A DNA stretch of 9,989 bases. It comes from Chloroflexota bacterium (lineage in GTDB: Bacteria > Chloroflexota > Dehalococcoidia > Lucifugimonadales > UBA3495). This document shows positions 5,682 through 9,989 of this stretch, in pieces. Position numbers and translations under genes: made by a program. The first letter of the stretch is position 1, and every line of letters starts with the position of its first letter. The notes under the pieces are model-generated. The model saw only the letters and a list, made by a program, of their open reading frames with translations. It did not search any database and had not been told where the DNA came from. The stretch spans positions 1 through 9,989 of the forward strand of contig JADFQT010000069.1 in NCBI GenBank assembly GCA_022561675.1, given 5' to 3'.

Positions 5682-6548
5682 ATTCGAAAAGCGGTAATAC
5701 CCGCCGCAGGACTGGGAACCAGGTTTCTGCCCGTCACCAAGTCGGTGCCCAAGGAGCTGCTGCCCATTCTGGACAAACCCATGCTCCAGTATGTGGTTGA
5801 GGAGGCAGCGGAGGCGGGAATCGAAGAAGTTATCATCGTTACATCCCCGGGCAAAGAGACCATAGCCGCCTATTTTCAGCCCGACCCAGCGCTGGAAAAA
5901 CATCTGGCTGCCGGCGGAGACCAGGACCTCCTGGACCGGGTGCGGCATGTCTCCTCCCTGGCTGAGGTCAGATTTGTGATCCAGGAGCAGCCCCTGGGTT
6001 TGGGACACGCGGTCCTGACCGCAAAAGCTGCGGTGGGAGACCATCCCTTCGCCGTCATGCTGCCAGACGACATCGTGGCTCATACCCCCGGAGCGCTGGC
6101 GCAAATGACGGAAGTTAGGACCAGATTCGACGCCGGAGTTGTGGCGGTGGAGCGGGTGCCCTGGGAAGTGGTCCAGAACTACGGAGTAGTCGACGCCGTA
6201 GAGGTCGAGGAGCGTGTCCATAGGATTAGACAGCTGGTGGAGAAGCCCCCCCGGGAGGAGGCTCCATCCAACCTGACCATTGTCGGGCGCTATATACTAC
6301 CTCCCGAAATTTTTTCCTGTTTGGAACGCACCCCGCCGGGAGCCAGGGGTGAAATTCAGTTGACCGACGGCCTGTCGCTCTTGCTGGAGAGCCAGTTGCT
6401 TTACGCCCACGAATTTCAGGGAAGGCGCTACGACGGTGGGACTCCCCTGGGCCTGCTGCGGGCGTCGCTGGAGTTTGGTTTGGCCCGAGCAGATACCCGG
6501 GACGCGGTAGCCGATATCTTGCGAGGGCTGGGTAGCCCGGCCAGCTGA
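5676..6548 (+). CDS. galU: UTP-glucose-1-phosphate uridylyltransferase GalU
   Basis: GalU joins UTP and glucose-1-phosphate to give UDP-glucose and pyrophosphate, supplying glucose and derived sugars for envelope polysaccharides and glycolipids. The 290-residue protein has the usual length and motif order: KAVIPAAGLGTRFLP (5-19) with the nucleotide-binding loop, KELLPILDKP (26-35), QPLGLGHAV (105-113), the metal-site LPDDI (129-133), VEKP (188-191), GRYIL (204-208), GEIQLTD (225-231), and a C-terminal RYDGGTPLGLL where many relatives have RYDCGxKLG. I chose ATG 5676 because it places KAVIPAAG at the normal distance. The in-frame ATG at 5610 would overlap the predicted -10 element. No good Shine-Dalgarno site precedes 5676, and a short leader frame ends on the start codon. 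A DUF2269 gene follows after 47 bp. Confidence 0.96.
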   Translation: MKIRKAVIPAAGLGTRFLPVTKSVPKELLPILDKPMLQYVVEEAAEAGIEEVIIVTSPGKETIAAYFQPDPALEKHLAAGGDQDLLDRVRHVSSLAEVRFVIQEQPLGLGHAVLTAKAAVGDHPFAVMLPDDIVAHTPGALAQMTEVRTRFDAGVVAVERVPWEVVQNYGVVDAVEVEERVHRIRQLVEKPPREEAPSNLTIVGRYILPPEIFSCLERTPPGARGEIQLTDGLSLLLESQLLYAHEFQGRRYDGGTPLGLLRASLEFGLARADTRDAVADILRGLGSPAS

Positions 6549-6595
6549 TTCTATAGCAAGCTGACTCTGGTAAAGGAATCCCAAGGAGTGAATAG

Positions 6596-7063
6596 ATGCT
6601 TCAGGTCTTGCTGGTCCTCCACATTCTGGCCGCGGTAGTTTTCGTCGGCAACATTATCACCGCCGCCTTCTGGAAAGCTCAGGCCGACCGGTCGGAAAAC
6701 CTGGAAACCATCGCGATAACCGCCCGATCCCTGCTGAAAGCCGACTACATCTTCACCGCGCCGGGGATAGTCGTCCTGCTGGTCACCGGAATTTGGATGG
6801 TTGGGTTGAGTGTTGGTAGTTGGGCGCGATTTCAAGAGCCGTGGCTGGGAGGCTCATTCGTACTTTTGATTATTACTGCTATTATTTGGCTGGCCGTTTT
6901 ACTGCCCCAACTGCGTCGCATGGTCCGCCTGGCGCAAGAAGGAGCCGATGCCGGCGCCTTGGGTCCAGAGTACCGCAAAGCCAGCCGCATTTGGTCCATG
7001 TTTGGCGGCATCGCCACCCTGCTGCCGGTCCTGATCCTTTTCCTGATGGTCTTAAAACCCTGA
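6596..7063 (+). CDS. DUF2269-type integral membrane protein
   Basis: The function of this family is not known to me. The 155-residue protein has four probable membrane helices, at about residues 2-24, 52-72, 85-105 and 132-153. The first carries His9 in VLHILAAVVFVGN, a pattern I associate with DUF2269 proteins. Charged stretches (27-50 and 106-131) would form the loops on one side. There is no export signal apart from the first helix and no catalytic motif that I recognise. The start is secure: AAGGAG at 6583-6588 lies seven bases before the ATG, and a TAG (6593-6595) directly precedes it in frame. It follows galU by 47 bp with no terminator visible, so the two may share a transcript, but a functional link is not shown. 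Confidence 0.85.
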   Translation: MLQVLLVLHILAAVVFVGNIITAAFWKAQADRSENLETIAITARSLLKADYIFTAPGIVVLLVTGIWMVGLSVGSWARFQEPWLGGSFVLLIITAIIWLAVLLPQLRRMVRLAQEGADAGALGPEYRKASRIWSMFGGIATLLPVLILFLMVLKP

Positions 7064-7154
7064 CCGTGAGCGGGTGGGCGAGCAGCAGCCGTTCAGGGTC
7101 CAGCGAGCTTACCACGAACTGAAAGCCCGTTCCCTTGCAATGAAACCCAACCCG

Positions 7155-7180
7155 TTCGCCCTGAGCCCGTCGAAGGGCAA
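7155..7180. repeat. Interspersed palindromic repeat unit
   Basis: TTCGCCCTGAGCCCGTCGAAGGGCAA contains the arms GCCCT (7158-7162) and AGGGC (7174-7178). It is one base pattern away from the CCTTCGACAAGCTCAGG-type palindrome that I recall scattered through intergenic regions of many GC-rich bacteria. Only one copy is visible here, so its repetitive nature comes from recall, not from this window. Confidence 0.55.
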
Positions 7181-7208
7181 TTACCCCGGTCTTGATTATT
7201 CCGGTCTT
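7180..7208. repeat. 14-bp near-tandem direct repeat before the DinB-like gene
   Basis: ATTACCCCGGTCTT (7180-7193) and ATTATTCCGGTCTT (7195-7208) match at 12 of 14 positions, separated by one base; both changes are C to T. It could be a regulator site or slippage product; no function is evident. Confidence 0.65.
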
Positions 7209-7285
7209 TAATCTTTTCGATGTCAGCTAATCGCTGCCGCCTACGACAGCCCATTCCTCAAAGCAGAGGAAGGCCTGGAGGACAT

Positions 7286-7777
7286 TTGACCAGTCAGAAG
7301 TCAATTTACCTGGAGGACATCCGGAGCATCAAAACTGAGCTGCTGCAGCTGTTGGATGGGATGGACTATTGCCTGGACTGGAAGCCCGACCCCGACTCCT
7401 GGTCGGCCCGCGAGGTTATTTATCACCTGGTGGATACCCCAGCCGGCGGCCTGCATTCCCTGATTCAAGGAATGCTCTCCGGTCAGAAAAGAGAATTCGA
7501 CCTGATGCCGGACCAGAATAATCTCACGCCGGACCGGCTGCTTCAGGAGCCCCGGCAGGTGGAAAAGGACGTCCTGGAAGTGTTGGAAGGTCTGGAGGGC
7601 GCTGTCTCCGGCGCCTCAGATGCGGAGTTGGGAGGGAGGACGATCACGGCGCACCTGCTGGCCCGAGGGACCATTGAGCAGCGAACGGTTCAAAACCTCC
7701 TCCAGGGACTGTTTGCCAGGCATTGGCGGGGTCACCTGTCTCAGATACAGGAACTGCGGGAAGCCCTGGGAATGTAG
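7286..7777 (+). CDS. DinB-like (DinB/YfiT superfamily) protein
   Basis: This resembles the DinB four-helix-bundle superfamily, whose members often bind a metal through three histidines and include thiol-dependent transferases and proteins of unknown job. Counting from TTG at 7286, the protein has 163 residues, normal for the family. Visible features are the helix WSAREVIYHLVDT with His47, and a C-terminal HWRGHLSQIQEL with His146 and His150 spaced as HxxxH, together a plausible metal triad. I prefer TTG 7286 because GGAGG (7277-7281) lies four bases upstream and the residues before it look unrelated. The in-frame ATG at 7220 has no ribosome binding site and would add 22 residues. No partner gene reveals a substrate. 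It converges on lepA with a 75-bp gap. Confidence 0.75.
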   Translation: MTSQKSIYLEDIRSIKTELLQLLDGMDYCLDWKPDPDSWSAREVIYHLVDTPAGGLHSLIQGMLSGQKREFDLMPDQNNLTPDRLLQEPRQVEKDVLEVLEGLEGAVSGASDAELGGRTITAHLLARGTIEQRTVQNLLQGLFARHWRGHLSQIQELREALGM

Positions 7778-7839
7778 GAACGCCGTAGCAAATCGGAACG
7801 GGGAAGAATATTGGAATGCTGGGGCGAATCAGTGCCGAA

Positions 7840-7856
7840 GTAGAGGATCCCCCTAC
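7840..7856 (-). terminator. Small hairpin at the lepA stop codon
   Basis: On the minus strand GTAGGGG and CCTCTAC form seven pairs (one G-U) around a three-base loop, and the lepA stop TAG lies inside the stem. No T-run follows. It is the only stem I find in the 75-bp gap between the convergent DinB-like gene and lepA, so it is a weak terminator candidate. Confidence 0.2.
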
Positions 7857-9709
7857 TCGTCGCCGATGCCCAGAATACTGAGGAACGCCTCCTGGGGCAC
7901 CTCGACCCGGCCAATGCTCTTGAGCCGCTTTTTACCTTCTTTCTGCTTCTCCAGCAGCTTGCGCTTGCGGGTGATATCCCCGCCGTAGCACTTGGCCAGG
8001 ACGTCCTTCCGCACCGCCTTGACCGTTTCCCGGGCGATTACCCTGGCGCCTATTGCGGCCTGGATGGGTACCTCGAACAGCTGGCGGGGAATGGTCCGTC
8101 GCAGCTTCTCGGCGATGGCTCTACCCTGGGTTACCGCCAAGTCCCGGTGGAGGATGATGGAAAGAGCCTCTACAGGAATGTGGTTCACCAATATATCCAC
8201 TTTCACCAGCGGGGCCGCCACGTATCCGGCGAAAGTGTAGTCTAGAGATGCGTAGCCCTGGGTGCGAGATTTGAGCTGATTGTAGAAATCGGCCAGCATT
8301 TCGGCTAGAGGCATTTTGTATTCCATGACCACCCTGGTCTGATCATTCCCAGAAGAATCGCCCCCGGAAGCGTCGCCGGCGTTACCGCCAAACGATTGGA
8401 TATATTCCATACGCTTGAATTCAGAGCGACGGGAATGCATCAGCTCCATGATTGCGCCCACGTGCCGGCTGGGAGTCACGACGGTCAGGTCTAGCATCGG
8501 TTCCTCAATGTGCCGGATGGAATTGGGCTCCGGCAGCTTGGAGGGATTGTCCACCCGAATAGTGCTGCCGTCTTGAAGCGCCACCTGATACGCCACACTG
8601 GGCGCGGTAATTATCAGGTCCAGGTCGTACTCCCGCTCCAGCCGTTCCTGGACTATCTCCAGGTGCATGAGACCCAGGAAGCCGCAGCGGAAGCCGAAAC
8701 CCAGGGCCACGCTGCTTTCCGGCTCCGTGGTCAGTGAGGCGTCGTTCAACCGCAATTTCTCCAGGGCGGCCCGCAGGTTGTTATAGTCCTCTCCGTCGGA
8801 GGGATACATCCCGGCGAAGACCATGGACTTGAGCTGGACATAGCCCGGCAAAGGTTCCGTTGCTGGGTTGGACCCGCTGGTCAGGGTATCGCCTACGCTG
8901 CATTCCTGCACGTCTTTAAACCCGGTGGCGATATAACCTACCTGGCCGCTGTATAGGCAGTCTACAGCAGTGGGCGAGGGGGCGAATATGCCCAACTCCG
9001 CAATCTCCGAGAGCTTGCCGGTGGACATCACCATCATGCGGTCATTCTTCGCCAGCTTGCCGTCTACGACTCGGACGTAGGCGATTATTCCCTTATATGA
9101 GTCGTAAACCGAATCGAAAACCAGGGCTCGGAAGGGCGCATTCTCCTGACCTTTGGGGGCCGGAATGCGACTGACCACTTCGTCGAGAATCTCACGGGCT
9201 CCGGTGCCGTCTTTTGCGGATACGAACAGGATTTCATCTTCACGGAAGCCGAAGACCTGTTGCAGTTCGCCGGCAACCCTTGCCGGCTCGGACGCCGGCA
9301 GGTCAATCTTGTTGACCACCGGAATCAAGTCCAGATCGTACTGCATGGCCAGGAGCGCGTTGGCAATGGTCTGAGCTTCGATGCCCTGGCTGGCATCGAC
9401 TATCAGCAGCGCACCTTCGCAGGCGGCCAGGGCACGGGAAACCTCGTAGCTGAAATCCACATGCCCGGGGGTGTCGATGAGGTTCAACTGATAGTCGAGC
9501 CCATCCGGCGCCCGGTGCTTCATGGTCACGGCCTTGCCTTTGATGGTGATGCCCCGCTCCCGTTCCAGGTCCATGCTGTCCAGGAATTGGGCCTTCATCT
9601 CCTGAGGCCGAACCGTGCCGGTCATTTCCAGGAAGCGGTCTGCCAGGGTGGACTTGCCGTGATCGATATGGGCGATGATGCAGAAATTTCGGATAAGCTG
9701 GGGGTTCAT
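7853..9709 (-). CDS. lepA: Elongation factor 4 (LepA) GTPase
   Basis: LepA/EF4 is a ribosome-bound GTPase related to EF-G, linked to initiation, subunit maturation and back-translocation under stress. The 618-residue protein shows all G motifs: AHIDHGKST (13-21), RGIT (52-55), DTPGH (79-83), NKID (133-136) and SAKDG near 164. EF-G-like domains follow, and the LepA-specific C-terminal domain ends in CYGGDITRKRKLLEKQKEGKKRLK, the family hallmark. It is slightly longer than E. coli LepA (about 599), partly because of a Gly/Ser/Asp-rich insert, residues 441-456 (8389-8342), between MEYIQSF and QTRVVMEYKMPLAE. The ATG at 9709 is fixed by an in-frame TGA six codons upstream. No Shine-Dalgarno site precedes it, and a possible promoter lies so close that the mRNA may be almost leaderless. 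Confidence 0.98.
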   Translation of the reverse strand: MNPQLIRNFCIIAHIDHGKSTLADRFLEMTGTVRPQEMKAQFLDSMDLERERGITIKGKAVTMKHRAPDGLDYQLNLIDTPGHVDFSYEVSRALAACEGALLIVDASQGIEAQTIANALLAMQYDLDLIPVVNKIDLPASEPARVAGELQQVFGFREDEILFVSAKDGTGAREILDEVVSRIPAPKGQENAPFRALVFDSVYDSYKGIIAYVRVVDGKLAKNDRMMVMSTGKLSEIAELGIFAPSPTAVDCLYSGQVGYIATGFKDVQECSVGDTLTSGSNPATEPLPGYVQLKSMVFAGMYPSDGEDYNNLRAALEKLRLNDASLTTEPESSVALGFGFRCGFLGLMHLEIVQERLEREYDLDLIITAPSVAYQVALQDGSTIRVDNPSKLPEPNSIRHIEEPMLDLTVVTPSRHVGAIMELMHSRRSEFKRMEYIQSFGGNAGDASGGDSSGNDQTRVVMEYKMPLAEMLADFYNQLKSRTQGYASLDYTFAGYVAAPLVKVDILVNHIPVEALSIILHRDLAVTQGRAIAEKLRRTIPRQLFEVPIQAAIGARVIARETVKAVRKDVLAKCYGGDITRKRKLLEKQKEGKKRLKSIGRVEVPQEAFLSILGIGDE

Positions 9710-9718
9710 ATTGGTAAA

Positions 9719-9747
9719 ATGGTATCATGGCGGACTACTGGCTACAA
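9719..9747 (-). promoter_or_regulatory. Possible lepA promoter giving a near-leaderless mRNA
   Basis: On the minus strand, TTGTAG (9747-9742), a 17-bp spacer and TACCAT (9724-9719) form a promoter-like pair. The -10 hexamer is identical to that of the SRP RNA promoter in this window. Only nine bases separate it from the lepA ATG, so transcription would begin about three bases before the start codon, which fits the absence of a Shine-Dalgarno site. The -35 match is weak. Confidence 0.4.
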
Positions 9748-9901
9748 GAAGTGGAAAGCTAAGGTCCAAGCGGTAATAATGCCCGGTCAATTCGGGCCCG
9801 GCCATTTTAGCTGGGTAGCTGGATCGGTGGCCCTTTTGATTGCGTACGGGGTTTCCCAAGGATAGGTTCCACAAAGGAAGGGGCTAAAAGCTGCCGTAGC
9901 C

Positions 9902-9923
9902 GGCTGCATGGATGCAGGCAGCC
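9902..9923. repeat. Nested palindrome near the right edge
   Basis: GGCTGC (9902-9907) pairs with GCAGCC (9918-9923). Within the same bases, CTGCAT (9904-9909) and ATGCAG (9912-9917) form a perfect inverted repeat around two bases. The two pairings are mutually exclusive as RNA stems. The inner palindrome has the shape of a dimeric regulator site, but no evidence ties it to a gene. Confidence 0.5.
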
Positions 9924-9989
9924 CAATGTCCGGGTGCAACCTCTCGCAATTCAGGAAGGATCTCCGAGCACTGGTCGGTGGCAATGGGA

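Larger units (their letters stand above)
9710..9989. other. Right-edge region without a recognisable gene
   Basis: Apart from the probable lepA promoter, nothing here reads as a gene. A 65-codon minus frame (9984-9787) has a Pro/Ala/Ser-rich product of no known family and no ribosome binding site that I can see. Inverted repeats are present: GCCCG (9781-9785) with CGGGC (9793-9797), and the nested palindrome at 9902-9923. The sequence is cut by the window edge, so an upstream gene may begin or end just outside. Confidence 0.45.

Noticed and set aside
7140..7211. 23-codon plus-strand frame (starts MKPNPFALSPSKG)
   Set aside because: It has no ribosome binding site, and its sequence is largely the interspersed palindrome plus the 14-bp direct repeat, so it is probably accidental.
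9787..9984. 65-codon minus-strand frame near the right edge
   Set aside because: Pro/Ala/Ser-rich product without motifs or a start signal; the region is more likely lepA upstream DNA.
1..9989. A defence, mobile or CRISPR-type system
   Set aside because: I looked on both strands for repeat-spacer arrays, transposase or integrase motifs, terminal repeats, phage genes and toxin-antitoxin pairs and found none. The gene content is housekeeping.

Overview
The window looks like an ordinary housekeeping stretch of a bacterial chromosome, GC-rich by eye. No transposase, integrase, phage gene, CRISPR array, toxin-antitoxin pair or defence gene is visible. I recognise eight protein genes (recJ, lgt, ispE, rsmA, galU, a DUF2269 membrane protein, a DinB-like protein, lepA) and one structured RNA, a long Alu-domain form of the signal recognition particle RNA. 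The style of the genes (Lgt with a GRIGDIINGE block, long SRP RNA, a mix of ATG, GTG and TTG starts, several genes without a Shine-Dalgarno site) suggests a member of the Chloroflexota, perhaps the Dehalococcoidia/SAR202 side. That placement is inference from impression and would need a marker-gene tree.

Layout. Bases 1-426 hold no convincing gene, only a two-copy 21-bp tandem repeat and several hairpins. recJ (427-2115, +) converges on lgt across a 153-bp gap with two strong inverted repeats. On the minus strand, read right to left, comes a cluster: SRP RNA (5435-5165), then rsmA, ispE and lgt. ispE starts inside the end of rsmA at a TTG with a good ribosome binding site. The SRP RNA has a clear sigma-70-type promoter (TTGACA, 17 bp, TACCAT). 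Divergent from it, galU (5676-6548, +) lies behind an extended -10 promoter and a 12-codon leader reading frame whose stop overlaps the galU start. A DUF2269 membrane protein follows galU, then a gap with an interspersed palindrome, then a DinB-like gene. lepA (9709-7853, -) converges on the DinB-like gene. The last 280 bases hold the likely lepA promoter and no recognisable gene.

How the genes fit together. Several products serve ribosome and protein traffic: RsmA methylates 16S rRNA, LepA acts on translating ribosomes, SRP RNA targets membrane proteins, and Lgt lipidates exported lipoproteins. IspE makes isoprenoid precursors by the MEP route and GalU makes UDP-glucose for envelope sugars. 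RecJ serves recombination and repair. I see no sign of a new multi-gene system. The points most worth a second look are local: the galU leader, a nearly leaderless lepA transcript, altered active-site positions in Lgt, a Gly/Ser/Asp insert in LepA, and the long SRP RNA.
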